From Leisingera sp. ANG-Vp (GTDB lineage Bacteria; Pseudomonadota; Alphaproteobacteria; Rhodobacterales; Rhodobacteraceae), in contig NZ_JWLD01000006.1 in the NCBI RefSeq assembly GCF_000813725.1, forward strand, positions 44,621 through 108,620: a stretch of 64,000 bases of DNA. Direction: 5' to 3'. The notes under the pieces were generated by a model. That model did no database searches. It saw only the letters and a list, made by a program, of their open reading frames with translations, and had not been told where the DNA came from. The position numbers and the translations under genes are program-made. The number at the start of each line of letters is the position of its first letter. Position 1 is the first letter of the stretch. Shown here one piece after another: positions 52,253 to 60,758 of this stretch.

Positions 52253-53755
52253 TTATGAGGGCAGGCGGAAATGCAGGGCTTCGGCAAAATGCCGGCGCTG
52301 GACGCGTTCCTCGCAGGCCAGATCGGCAATTGTGCGTGCCACGCGCAGCACCCGGTGATAGCCGCGGGCGCTGAGGCCAAAGTGCTCGGCAGCGCGGATC
52401 AGCAGGTCGCGGCTTTCGGCATCCGGCGCGGCGATCTGCTCCAGCAGAGCCCCTTCAGCATCTGCGTTCTGACGCAGGCCTGGGTGGCCGCGGAACCGGG
52501 CGGCCTGCATTTCCCGGGCAATCGCCACCCGTTGAGCGACATCAGCTGAACCTTCGGCACTAGGCGGCAGCTCGAGTTCGGCAACGTCCACTGGCGGCAC
52601 ATCGAGATGCAGGTCGAACCGGTCCAGCATGGGGCCGGAAATCCGCCCAAGGTAATCTGCACCGCAGATAGGCGCGCGCGAACAGGCGCGGTTGGCATCT
52701 GCCAGATAACCGCATTTGCAGGGGTTGGCGGCAGCCACCAGCATGAACCGGCTGGGGTACTTCACATGCGCATTGGCGCGCGCCACCATCACCTCGCCGG
52801 TTTCCAGCGGCTGGCGCAGGGTTTCCAGCACCGAGCGGCCGAACTCCGGCAGTTCGTCCAAGAACAGGACGCCATTGTGGGCGAGACTGATTTCCCCAGG
52901 CTGTGCCCGCCGCCCGCCGCCGGCAATTGCCGCCATCGAAGCGGTGTGGTGCGGCTCGCGGAAGGGGCGGGCCCGGCTGATACCGCCTTCGTCGATCAGC
53001 CCGCACAAGGAATGGATCATCGAGGTTTCCAGCGCCTCGCCCGGCGTGAGCGGTGGCAGGATCGAGGGCAGCCGCGCTGCCAGCATCGACTTGCCTGAGC
53101 CTGGCGGGCCGACCATCAGCATGTGATGGCGCCCGGCAGCAGCAATCTCCAGCGCCCGCTTGGCCTGTTCCTGCCCCTTCACGTCACTCAGATCCCTGCC
53201 GCCCAGGCCGCTGACGGCCTCGCCCGGTGCGGCGGGCTCGATGCGGCGCTGGCCTGTATAGTGCTGCACCACTTCGGTCAGCGTGGCGGCGCCGATCACC
53301 TGGGCGGCATCGACCCAGGCGGCCTCCGGGCCGGAGGGCTTGGGACAGAGCAGCATCCGTTCTTCTTCTGCAGCCGTCACCGCCGCGGGCAAGGCGCCGG
53401 CCACCGGCATCAGCTGACCATCCAGCGACAGTTCCCCAAGGGAAATGGTTTCTTCGGCCTTTTCGGCAGGGACAATGCCGATGGCCGCCAGCAGCGCCAG
53501 TGCAATCGGCAGGTCGAAATGGCTGCCTTCCTTGGGCAAATCCGCGGGCGACAGGTTCACTGTGATCCGGCGGGAGGGCAGGGCGATGGACATCGCGGCA
53601 AAAGCTGCGCGGACCCGTTCGCGGGCTTCCTGCACCGCCTTGTCCGGCAAGCCAACCACTGTAAAGGCGGGCAGGCCGGGGGCGACAGAACACTGCACCT
53701 CGACCAGGCGGGCCTCGACCCCTTGAAAGGCAACTGTGTAAGAGCGTGCGGTCAT
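52253..53755 (-). CDS. comM: YifB/ComM-family AAA+ ATPase (Mg-chelatase-like)
   Basis: A 500-residue protein with an N-terminal Lon-S5-like domain (1-170), an AAA+ core (Walker A VGPPGSGKSMLA; Walker B GVLFLDELPEF) and a C-terminal Mg-chelatase-like helical domain. A C-x3-C...C-x3-C-type zinc site is visible (NPCKCGYLADANRACSRAPIC, in parts). ComM is a branch-migration helicase in natural transformation. The ATG at 53755 begins MTARSYTVAFQG as in relatives; upstream in-frame starts were rejected. Confidence 0.92.
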   Translation of the reverse strand: MTARSYTVAFQGVEARLVEVQCSVAPGLPAFTVVGLPDKAVQEARERVRAAFAAMSIALPSRRITVNLSPADLPKEGSHFDLPIALALLAAIGIVPAEKAEETISLGELSLDGQLMPVAGALPAAVTAAEEERMLLCPKPSGPEAAWVDAAQVIGAATLTEVVQHYTGQRRIEPAAPGEAVSGLGGRDLSDVKGQEQAKRALEIAAAGRHHMLMVGPPGSGKSMLAARLPSILPPLTPGEALETSMIHSLCGLIDEGGISRARPFREPHHTASMAAIAGGGRRAQPGEISLAHNGVLFLDELPEFGRSVLETLRQPLETGEVMVARANAHVKYPSRFMLVAAANPCKCGYLADANRACSRAPICGADYLGRISGPMLDRFDLHLDVPPVDVAELELPPSAEGSADVAQRVAIAREMQAARFRGHPGLRQNADAEGALLEQIAAPDAESRDLLIRAAEHFGLSARGYHRVLRVARTIADLACEERVQRRHFAEALHFRLPS

Positions 53756-53869
53756 TTCTCCCAGCCTCCTGCGGTTCAGGGAGAAATGCTTGTTAATCGT
53801 GGTTTCCGAGTCGTTAACGCGGGGCGCGGCCAGCCGCGAATTCACGCAGTTTTCGCGCTGGCGCTCAAA

Positions 53870-54553
53870 TCAGCCCAGCGGCCAGGGGCGCCGCGGCAGA
53901 TCCAGAGCATAGGGTTCTGGGTCATAACTGACCTCATGCGCCTGCTCCTGCCAGCGCAGGACCGCCGGGTCAGACAGCAGCAGCTTGCAATAGGACCGGG
54001 TCTCGGCTGAGACCGGCAGCCCGTATCCCATGATGCGGGCGGCCACTGGCGTATAGAAGACATCCGCCAGCGAATACGAGCCGAACAGGTAGCCTTTTGC
54101 CTGGCCTGAAATGGCGCGGGCGTGGGCAAACAAGTCCTCGATCCGGGCCAGATCCGCTTTCACCGCGGCTGAGACTTCAAATCCTTCGTACATATGCGCC
54201 AGCTGCATCGGGCACTCGCCACGCAGGGCAGAGAAGCCGCCGACCATTTCCGCCGCCAGCCAGCGGGCAGTGGCGCGATGGGCCGGATCCGAGGGCCAAA
54301 GCCCTGCTTCGGGGTGCCGCTCGGCGAGCGTCTCGGCAATGGCCAGGCTTTCCCCCACAACCGTGCCTTCGGGCGTGCGCAGCGCCGGCACCAGACGTGC
54401 CGGTGCCAGATGCGCCATATCCGACGCCATGGTTCCGGAATAGAGCCCTACCATATGCACAGTATGGGGCAGGGAGAACTTCTCGAGCATGAGCCAGCCG
54501 CGCAAAGACCAGCTGGAGAACATGCGGTCGCCAATATAGATTTCATAAGCCAT
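53870..54553 (-). CDS. Glutathione S-transferase family protein
   Basis: A 227-residue GST-like protein: thioredoxin-fold N-terminal domain (YIGDRMFSSWSLRGWLMLEKF with the SSWSLR active-site-type Ser, and VGESLAIAETLAE for glutathione binding) and an all-helical C-terminal domain. Substrate unknown. It stands alone between comM and the cobalamin pair on the same strand. Confidence 0.85.
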   Translation of the reverse strand: MAYEIYIGDRMFSSWSLRGWLMLEKFSLPHTVHMVGLYSGTMASDMAHLAPARLVPALRTPEGTVVGESLAIAETLAERHPEAGLWPSDPAHRATARWLAAEMVGGFSALRGECPMQLAHMYEGFEVSAAVKADLARIEDLFAHARAISGQAKGYLFGSYSLADVFYTPVAARIMGYGLPVSAETRSYCKLLLSDPAVLRWQEQAHEVSYDPEPYALDLPRRPWPLG

Positions 54554-54611
54554 GGCAGGAGGCTAGCGCAGCGCATTCCAACAGAAAATGGAATGATTGT
54601 GATGGGTGCAT

Positions 54612-55193
54612 TCACGGCAGGTGATTGATCACACCCGTTTGCCAGCCTTCCGGTCCAAGCGAGATCTCGCTGACCGAGAGGTTGTCAATCTTGTGGCCAA
54701 AGGCCTCTTCGGCGGTCAGCCGGTGCGCCCGCTGCAGCTGGGTCAGGATCTGGCCGAAATGACCAACCACAATCAAATCGCGGCCCATGTGCGCCGTGAT
54801 CAGCGCATCGATGGCTGTATCGACCCGGCTGCAGACCTGGTTCCAGCTTTCGCCGCCCGGCGGGGTCACATCCCCGGGGGCCTCCCAATAGGCGCGGATG
54901 CGCTCCGGATCTTCGGCGTCCACCTCGGCCCAGGTCCGCAGCTCCCAGGCGCCGAAATGGATCTCGCGCAGGGCCTGAACATGCGGCAGGCGGGTCCGGC
55001 TGCCCTGCAGAGCTGATGCAGTTTCCACCGCGCGGGACAGGTCGGAGGACACCACCAGCGCCTCCGCGGGCAGGTAATCCGACAGCCGTGCGAGAGCGGC
55101 AGTGTCAGACAGGTCGGCAGGCAGGTCGGACCAGCCGACCATGGATTTGGCATGGGTCGGTCCGTGCCGGATCAGGAACAGCCGGGTGATCAC
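54612..55193 (-). CDS. Histidine phosphatase family protein (CobC-like)
   Basis: A 193-residue branch-1 histidine phosphatase with FLIRHGPTHAKS (catalytic His in RHG) and VVGHFGQI (second His). It overlaps the cobU gene by 4 bases and follows it on the same strand, so it is probably the alpha-ribazole phosphatase of cobalamin nucleotide-loop assembly. The sequence alone does not exclude a phosphoglycerate-mutase-like role. Confidence 0.82.
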   Translation of the reverse strand: MITRLFLIRHGPTHAKSMVGWSDLPADLSDTAALARLSDYLPAEALVVSSDLSRAVETASALQGSRTRLPHVQALREIHFGAWELRTWAEVDAEDPERIRAYWEAPGDVTPPGGESWNQVCSRVDTAIDALITAHMGRDLIVVGHFGQILTQLQRAHRLTAEEAFGHKIDNLSVSEISLGPEGWQTGVINHLP

Positions 55194-55708
55194 AGTGCCC
55201 CTTTCAGCACCAGCGGCAGCCCGGCGGTCACCTGAACAACGGTCTCCGCCCGCGCTGCCAGCGCAATGTTCAACCGCCCTTGCGCCTCGCGGAAGCGGCG
55301 GGCGAGCTTGTTTTCCGGGACGATACCCAGACCGGTTTCATTGGAGACGATCACCAGATCCGCCGCGCAGCTGTCCACAGCCGCCAGCAGGTCGGCCTGC
55401 GCCGCTTCCAGATCATGCTCTGCCAGCAGATGGTTGGTCAGCCACATGGTGGCGCAGTCCATCAGGCAGATTTGTCCCGGCGCCAGGGGCGTCAACACGC
55501 TGGCCGCGGTTTCCGGCTCCTCTACAGTGGCCCATCCGACGCCTCTTTGTTGCAAATGGCGGAACACTTTTTCGCGCATTTCTGCGTCGAAAATCTGTGC
55601 CGTTGCCCAGTAAACCTTGTCTTTTCCGGTGCTTATGCAGATTTGCTCGGCAAAGGCGGATTTGCCCGAGGCAGCACCCCCTAGAATTAAAGTTACATTT
55701 GCAGGCAT
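55190..55708 (-). CDS. cobU: Adenosylcobinamide kinase / adenosylcobinamide-phosphate guanylyltransferase
   Basis: A 172-residue bifunctional enzyme of cobalamin biosynthesis. P-loop GGAASGKS (10-17), VYWATAQIFDAEMREKV segment, and the VSNETGLGIVPENKLARRFREAQG C-terminal region (cited as NETGLGIVPENKLARRF) typical of CobU/CobP. The upstream region was searched by eye for a cobalamin riboswitch and no AAGCCAGGAGACC-type box was found. Confidence 0.92.
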   Translation of the reverse strand: MPANVTLILGGAASGKSAFAEQICISTGKDKVYWATAQIFDAEMREKVFRHLQQRGVGWATVEEPETAASVLTPLAPGQICLMDCATMWLTNHLLAEHDLEAAQADLLAAVDSCAADLVIVSNETGLGIVPENKLARRFREAQGRLNIALAARAETVVQVTAGLPLVLKGAL

Positions 55709-55863
55709 TTTTTGCTAACCTGTAAGTACCGTAGCCGTTCCTGTGGGTAACCGCAGGGCCCGGTGAAGACAAGAGACCGCAGTGTCCCGGGGTTCCACTT
55801 ATTAAGGCCGGGAAAGTCTGCGCAGGGGCCAAAATACAATTTAGCTTTTCCGTTTTTTGGCCC
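55709..55863 (+). ncRNA. Candidate structured RNA (6S-like rod) upstream of rpoH
   Basis: Nested complementary blocks form one long rod: GCTAA/TTAGC (55714-55718, 55841-55845), CCTG/CAGG (55740-55743, 55823-55826), CGCAG/CTGCG (55752-55756, 55818-55822) and CCCGG/CCGGG (55759-55763, 55808-55812). The plus strand then runs into TTTTCCGTTTTTT, a terminator-like tract, favouring a plus-strand RNA of about 140-150 bases. Size and bulged-rod shape resemble alphaproteobacterial 6S RNA, but I cannot confirm the identity. A second overlapping pairing, GGGCCAAAA/TTTTGGCCC (55826-55834, 55855-55863), competes with the outer stem. Confidence 0.45.
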
Positions 55864-55992
55864 GTGGATGTGCCAAGAGTCGTATCCAGTGCGCTGATGT
55901 TAGCTGCCGGTCTGAAGAAGAACCGGGCCCATATTTGTTCCATGCGCGTCCCCAGGCGGCAGTTTGTTAATTAGTTTCCGGGGGGAAAACAC

Positions 55993-56871
55993 ATGGCACT
56001 TGATCATACACTCGAAAACCCATTGCCAAGACAGGCGATGAAGGCGGAACTGCTGGACGCAGAAACCGAGCTGCGCCTTGCCTATGCCTGGCGTGACGAC
56101 CGCGACGTGAAGTCGCTGCACCGGCTCATCAATGCCTATATGCGCCTCGCGATTTCCATGGCGGCCAAGTTCAAGCGGTACGGGGCGCCGATGAACGACC
56201 TGATACAGGAGGCGGGCCTGGGCCTGATGAAGGCAGCAGACAAGTTTGATCCGGACCGCGGTGTGCGGTTCTCGACCTATGCGGTCTGGTGGATCAAGGC
56301 GTCGATTCAGGATTACGTGATGCGCAACTGGTCGATGGTGCGCACCGGCTCGACCTCGTCGCAGAAATCGTTGTTCTTCAATATGCGGCGGGTACAGGCG
56401 CAGCTGGAGCGCGAAGCGCGCGCGTCCGGCGCCCGGCTGGACCGGCACCAGCTGCACCAGAAAATTGCCACTGAAATCGGCGTGCCGCTGCGTGACGTGG
56501 AGATGATGGAGGGGCGTCTGTCCGGCGCCGATTTCTCACTCAACGCGGTGCAATCCACAGATGAAGAGGGGCGCGAGTGGATCGACGCGCTGGAGGATGA
56601 CGCCACCCAGGCTGATGAATTGGTGCAGGAGCGCCACGACCGCCGCCAGTTGCGCAAATGGCTGGTTTCGGCGTTGCAGGCCTTGAATGAGCGCGAGCGT
56701 TTCATCATCACGGAGCGCAAGCTGCGCGAGCGGCCGCGGACGCTGGAAAGCCTTGGCACCGAACTGGGCCTGTCCAAAGAGCGGGTGCGCCAGCTGGAGG
56801 CGGGCGCCTTCCAGAAAATGCGCAAATGCCTTGAAAGCCAATCGCGCGAGGTGCACAGACTGCTTTCATGA
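55993..56871 (+). CDS. rpoH: RNA polymerase sigma factor, RpoH family
   Basis: A 292-residue sigma-32-type factor: region 2 with LIQEAGLGLMKAADKFDPDRGVRFSTYAVWWIKASIQDYVMRNW (core-binding and -10 recognition; shown by FSTYAVWWIKASIQDY) and region 4 with LGTELGLSKERVRQLE. The RpoH box differs somewhat from RpoH1 types (RTGSTSSQKSLFFNMRR), which resembles RpoH2 of Rhodobacterales, used in oxidative and singlet-oxygen stress. Overlaps the following gene by 4 bases. Confidence 0.9.
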   Translation: MALDHTLENPLPRQAMKAELLDAETELRLAYAWRDDRDVKSLHRLINAYMRLAISMAAKFKRYGAPMNDLIQEAGLGLMKAADKFDPDRGVRFSTYAVWWIKASIQDYVMRNWSMVRTGSTSSQKSLFFNMRRVQAQLEREARASGARLDRHQLHQKIATEIGVPLRDVEMMEGRLSGADFSLNAVQSTDEEGREWIDALEDDATQADELVQERHDRRQLRKWLVSALQALNERERFIITERKLRERPRTLESLGTELGLSKERVRQLEAGAFQKMRKCLESQSREVHRLLS

Positions 56872-57704
56872 GAAAGCGGTTCCAAACTCTGAAAACACTG
56901 GCAAGCGCCGCCGCTCTGGCGGTGCTTTGCTTGTCCGGCGCCCGTGCCGAAGACTTGCGGGCTGCGCTTGAGGCTTTGCGCGGAGCAGATGTCGCGATCC
57001 TCGGCGAGGTGCACGACAATCCGCATCACCATGCAAACCAGGCGGCGCTGCTGCAGTCGCTGCAGCCAAAAGCCGTAGTCTGGGAGATGATCACCGCTGA
57101 ACAGGCTTCCAGGCTGGATGCGGGCAGGCTGGACGAGGCTGCCTATACGGCCGGGCAATTGGACTGGGCGCAATCCGGCTGGCCGGACTTCAGCCTCTAC
57201 GCACCGGTCTTTGCCGCCGCCAAAGGCGCCCGGCAATATGGTGCGCTGGTGCCGCGGGCGGAGGCTTCCAAGGCTCTGGAACACGGGGTGGCTTCCTACT
57301 TCGGTGCCGGGCCTGCTGCCCGTTTCGGCCTGGACCGGCCCTTGCCGGGCACAGAACAGGCGGCAAGAGAAGCGGATCAGCTGGCCAATCATTGCAATGC
57401 CATGCCTGAGGAAATGCTGCCGGTGCTGGTGGATTTCCAGCGTTTGCGCGACGCGGCGCTGGCGGCGGCCGTTGACACGGCGCTGGAAGAGACCGGCGGC
57501 CCGGTTGCGGTGATCACCGGCAATGGCCATGCCAGAACCGATCGCGGCCTGCCGGTTTATCTCGCCAGGGCGCGCCCATCCCTGGCAGTCATCAGTTTGG
57601 GGCAGGGCGAGGGCGGCAGCATTTCGGGGGCATTCGACTATGTCCTTGATTCTGCAGCAGTGGAGCGTCCGGATCCCTGCCTTGCGTTCAAAAACAGCGG
57701 CTGA
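56868..57704 (+). CDS. ChaN-like (DUF399) exported haem-binding-type protein
   Basis: A 278-residue protein with a signal peptide (about 1-27, ending SGARAED, without a clear lipobox) and the ChaN-like alpha/beta domain: ADVAILGEVHDNPHHHANQAALL near the N-terminus (GEVHDNPHHH motif) and AVITGNGHARTDRGLP near the C-terminus. ChaN proteins bind haem or iron in Campylobacter. The start overlaps the rpoH stop (ATGA), so it is coupled to the stress sigma factor, which suggests a role under oxidative stress. Confidence 0.85.
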   Translation: MRKRFQTLKTLASAAALAVLCLSGARAEDLRAALEALRGADVAILGEVHDNPHHHANQAALLQSLQPKAVVWEMITAEQASRLDAGRLDEAAYTAGQLDWAQSGWPDFSLYAPVFAAAKGARQYGALVPRAEASKALEHGVASYFGAGPAARFGLDRPLPGTEQAAREADQLANHCNAMPEEMLPVLVDFQRLRDAALAAAVDTALEETGGPVAVITGNGHARTDRGLPVYLARARPSLAVISLGQGEGGSISGAFDYVLDSAAVERPDPCLAFKNSG

Positions 57705-57748
57705 CCAGTACCGGCTGCAAAGAAAACGGGCAGCTGATGCAAGGTACC

Positions 57749-57823
57749 GCGCCGGGCATAGCCCGGCGCCCGGCCCAACGCCGCTAGGCGGGGGCCTTGG
57801 CCCGGGCCGCGCGGGGGCGGGAG
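57749..57823. repeat. Dispersed palindromic repeat, copy 1
   Basis: Perfect 9-bp hairpin GCGCCGGGC-ATA-GCCCGGCGC, adjoining the 15-mer CCCGGCCCAACGCCG (57769-57783) and, 29 bases on, GGGGGCGGGAG (57813-57823). A second copy with the same 15-mer and tail but a different, still perfect, hairpin lies at 60674-60748. It resembles REP-type intergenic elements. Confidence 0.7.
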
Positions 57824-57922
57824 ACTCTTGCTGCGGCAGGGAGGAGCGGGCGGCGGGAAAACCGTTTCCCTCTTCCGCCGCAGCGCAGTAAAGTTGCCTG
57901 AAACCGGGGCAAGGGTGCAAAA

Positions 57923-59119
57923 ATGCTGGCTGGAAAACATATTCTCCTGATCATCGGCGGCGGTATTGCAGCTTATAAAACGCTTGAGCTGATCCGCCGC
58001 CTGCAGGACCAGGGCGCCCGTGTCACCCCGGTCCTGACGAAAGCCGGTGCTGAATTTGTAACGCCTCTGTCGGTTTCTGCGCTGGCTGGAACTGCAGTGC
58101 ATCAGGAGCTGTTCGATCTGACGGCCGAGGCCGAGATGGGCCATATCCAGCTGTCGCGCAGCGCCGATCTGCTGGTGGCGGCGCCTGCCACAGCGGATCT
58201 GATGGCCAAGATGGCCCAGGGGCACGCCAATGACCTCGCCTCGACTCTGCTGCTGGCCACCGATACTCCGGTACTGCTGGCCCCGGCGATGAATGTGCGC
58301 ATGTGGCAGCATCCGGCAACGCAGCGCAATATTGAGCTGCTGAAGGGGGATGGCGTGTCCTTTGCCGGGCCCAATGAAGGCAGCATGGCCTGCGGTGAGT
58401 TCGGGCCTGGCCGGATGGCGGAACCGGAGGAAATCCTCGCCGCCATTGCTGCCGAACTTGCGGATGGTCCGCTGCAGGGCAAACGCATTCTGGTCACCTC
58501 CGGCCCGACGCATGAGCCGATCGACCCGGTCCGCTACATCGCCAACCGCTCCTCCGGGGCGCAGGGGGCAGCAGTGGCCCGTGCTCTGCGCGCAGCAGGG
58601 GCTGAAGTGGTGTTCATCACGGGCCCGGCAGCGGTGCGCCCGCCTGAGGGGGTGCAGGTAGTCGCCGTGGAAAGCGCCCGCGAAATGGAGGCCGCAGTGC
58701 AGGCGGCTTTGCCTGCGGACGCCGGCGTCTTTGCCGCAGCGGTGGCGGATTGGCGGGTGGCCAGTGCCTCGGACCGCAAACTCAAGAAATCCAAGGACGG
58801 GCTGCCGGTGCTGGAGTTTGCCGAAAACCCGGACATTCTGAAATCCGTCTCGCAGATGAAAGAGGGCCGCCCCGGGCTGGTGGTCGGCTTTGCCGCGGAA
58901 ACCAACGACGTGGTGGAAAACGCCACTGCCAAGCGCAGGCGCAAGGGCTGCGACTGGATTGTCGCCAATGACGTCTCGCCTGCCACCGGCATCATGGGCG
59001 GCAGCGAAAACGCAGTGACCCTGATCTCGGACGACGGGGCCGAGGAATGGCCGCGCATGGGCAAGGATGAAGTAGCCCGCAGACTCGCGGACCGGATTGC
59101 TGCGGCGCTGGCCGGGTGA
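57923..59119 (+). CDS. coaBC: Phosphopantothenoylcysteine decarboxylase / phosphopantothenate-cysteine ligase
   Basis: Bifunctional CoA biosynthesis enzyme. The N-terminal flavin decarboxylase (CoaC, about 1-190) has [11 protein letters not shown], the [25 protein letters not shown] region and [17 protein letters not shown] (with the PAMN motif). The C-terminal CoaB ligase (about 190-398) begins [24 protein letters not shown] and contains the KLKKSKDG segment. In operon-like order with dut and moeB. Confidence 0.95.
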   Translation: MLAGKHILLIIGGGIAAYKTLELIRRLQDQGARVTPVLTKAGAEFVTPLSVSALAGTAVHQELFDLTAEAEMGHIQLSRSADLLVAAPATADLMAKMAQGHANDLASTLLLATDTPVLLAPAMNVRMWQHPATQRNIELLKGDGVSFAGPNEGSMACGEFGPGRMAEPEEILAAIAAELADGPLQGKRILVTSGPTHEPIDPVRYIANRSSGAQGAAVARALRAAGAEVVFITGPAAVRPPEGVQVVAVESAREMEAAVQAALPADAGVFAAAVADWRVASASDRKLKKSKDGLPVLEFAENPDILKSVSQMKEGRPGLVVGFAAETNDVVENATAKRRRKGCDWIVANDVSPATGIMGGSENAVTLISDDGAEEWPRMGKDEVARRLADRIAAALAG

Positions 59120-59156
59120 ATTTGAGTATTTTCAGCAAGATGAAAGAGGAGCCGTG

Positions 59157-59612
59157 ATGGTAACCATCCGTGTGATCCATGACGAGGGTGCAGACAGGGA
59201 TGTGCCGCTGCCTTCTTACGAAACCTCCGGAGCGGCAGGTGCGGATATCCGGGCCAACTTGCCCGATCGCGGAATGCTGACGCTGGCCCCCGGTGCAAGA
59301 GCGCTGGTGCCGACCGGGCTGCGTATCGAAATCCCGGCAGGCTATGAGGTGCAGATCCGGCCCCGCTCCGGTCTTGCGCTGAAACATGGCATTACCCTGC
59401 CCAACACCCCGGGCACCATCGACAGCGACTACCGCGGCCCGCTCGGAGTGATCCTGCTGAATGCGGGGCTGGAGCCTGTTGCAGTCAACCATGGCGACCG
59501 GATCGCACAGATGGTGGTGGCACCCGTGCTGCAGGCGCAGTTCGAGCTCGCGGATGAACTCTCCGGCACGGCCCGCGGTGCGGGCGGTTTTGGCTCCACC
59601 GGCACAGCCTGA
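59157..59612 (+). CDS. dut: Deoxyuridine 5'-triphosphate nucleotidohydrolase
   Basis: dUTPase, hydrolysing dUTP to dUMP. The 151-residue trimeric-type protein has the five motifs: [45 protein letters not shown] and the C-terminal GAGGFGSTG. The ATG at 59157 is preceded by AGAGGAG; an in-frame start at 59097 would overlap coaBC without support. The 37-base leader contains TTTGAGTATTTTCAGCAAGA, an AT-rich intergenic sequence type that I recall from other roseobacters. Confidence 0.95.
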   Translation: MVTIRVIHDEGADRDVPLPSYETSGAAGADIRANLPDRGMLTLAPGARALVPTGLRIEIPAGYEVQIRPRSGLALKHGITLPNTPGTIDSDYRGPLGVILLNAGLEPVAVNHGDRIAQMVVAPVLQAQFELADELSGTARGAGGFGSTGTA

Positions 59613-60652
59613 TGCTGCGCATCCTCTTTCTTGCGGCGCTGGTCTGGTGGGGCGGGCGCTACCTCCGCCTGCCGCGCAACCTGCGCATCGCCGTGCTGGC
59701 GGTTCTGTTCGCGGCGGTGATCGCGATTCAATTGACCTTGCCTGCGGGGCACCCCTTGCGCGAGGGCACCGGCGGTTCTGTGTCTTCCTGGCTGCTGCTG
59801 GGCGGCTTGGCGCTTGCGGCCGGAAGTTATGCGCGTATCGTGGCGGCTCTGAAATCCCGTGCCCAGCCTCAGGACCGCCCGATGAGCCAACCCGCCAGCA
59901 CTTTCTCCGAGACCGAGCTTGACCGCTATGCCCGCCATATCGTTTTGCGGGAGCTGGGCGGCCCGGGACAGAAAAAACTGAAGCATGCCAAGGTACTGGT
60001 GATCGGGGCCGGCGGGCTGGGTGCTCCCGTTCTGCAGTATCTTGCAGCCGCCGGGGTTGGTACGATCGGCGTCATCGACGATGACACCGTCGACAATGCC
60101 AACCTGCAGCGGCAGGTGATTCACCGCGATGAGGATATCGGCAAGCCCAAGGTGTTTTCGGCCAAAACGGCGATGGAAGCGCAGAACCCTCATGCTGAGG
60201 TGCGCCCCTATAACCGCCGCCTGTCCGAAGACATGGCGGCAGAGCTGTTTGCGGATTATGATCTGATCCTCGATGGCACTGACAATTTCGAGACCCGTTA
60301 CCTGGCGAACCGTACCGCTGTCGCTTTGGGAAAGCCGCTGATCTCCGGCGCACTGTCGCAATGGGAAGGCCAGCTCAGCGTCTTCGACCCGGCCCAAGGC
60401 GGCCCTTGCTACCAGTGTATCTTTCCCGAAGCACCGGCGCCCGGTCTCGCCCCCAGCTGCTCCGAGGCAGGTGTGATCGGTCCGTTGCCGGGTGTTGTGG
60501 GGGCAATGATGGCGGTTGAGGCGGTGAAGCAGATTACAGGAGCAGGCGCGGTCCTGCGCGGCGAAATGCTGATCTACGACGGACTTTATGGCGAAACCCG
60601 TAAGATCCGTTTGTCACCCCGGGCAGATTGCCCGGTTTGCGGCGCCGCCTGA
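59612..60652 (+). CDS. moeB: MoeB/ThiF/HesA-family adenylyltransferase with N-terminal membrane segment
   Basis: E1-like enzyme activating the C-terminus of MoaD/ThiS-type sulfur carriers. Residues about 91-346 are the ThiF domain: VLVIGAGGLGAPVLQYL nucleotide loop, D-D-D-T-V-D-N-A-N-L-Q-R-Q motif, LDGTDNFETRY, and the zinc cysteines in CYQC and CPVC. Residues 1-85 hold two hydrophobic segments (about 4-40 and 58-78) not found in Escherichia coli MoeB. The frame is open throughout, but an internal ATG at 59882 (residue 91) with AGGA upstream would give a soluble MoeB. The start overlaps the dut stop by one base. Confidence 0.88.
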   Translation: MLRILFLAALVWWGGRYLRLPRNLRIAVLAVLFAAVIAIQLTLPAGHPLREGTGGSVSSWLLLGGLALAAGSYARIVAALKSRAQPQDRPMSQPASTFSETELDRYARHIVLRELGGPGQKKLKHAKVLVIGAGGLGAPVLQYLAAAGVGTIGVIDDDTVDNANLQRQVIHRDEDIGKPKVFSAKTAMEAQNPHAEVRPYNRRLSEDMAAELFADYDLILDGTDNFETRYLANRTAVALGKPLISGALSQWEGQLSVFDPAQGGPCYQCIFPEAPAPGLAPSCSEAGVIGPLPGVVGAMMAVEAVKQITGAGAVLRGEMLIYDGLYGETRKIRLSPRADCPVCGAA

Positions 60653-60673
60653 CCCTTAAGTTTAGCGGAACCG

Positions 60674-60748
60674 CCGCGCGCCGTCAGGCGCGCGGCCCGG
60701 CCCAACGCCGGGACGGGCATCTCTGATGCACGCTCCAGGGGGCGGGAG
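60674..60748. repeat. Dispersed palindromic repeat, copy 2
   Basis: Hairpin CCGCGCGCC-GTCA-GGCGCGCGG (60674-60695) followed by the same 15-mer CCCGGCCCAACGCCG (60696-60710) and GGGGGCGGGAG (60738-60748) as copy 1. It fills the gap between the convergent moeB and PLP-enzyme genes, where it may also act as terminator. Confidence 0.7.
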
Positions 60749-60758
60749 CTTCCCCCGG

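Noticed and set aside
55709..55992. Cobalamin riboswitch upstream of cobU
   Set aside because: Neither the AAGCCAGGAGACC-type B12 box nor the associated GCCACTG element was found on the minus strand.
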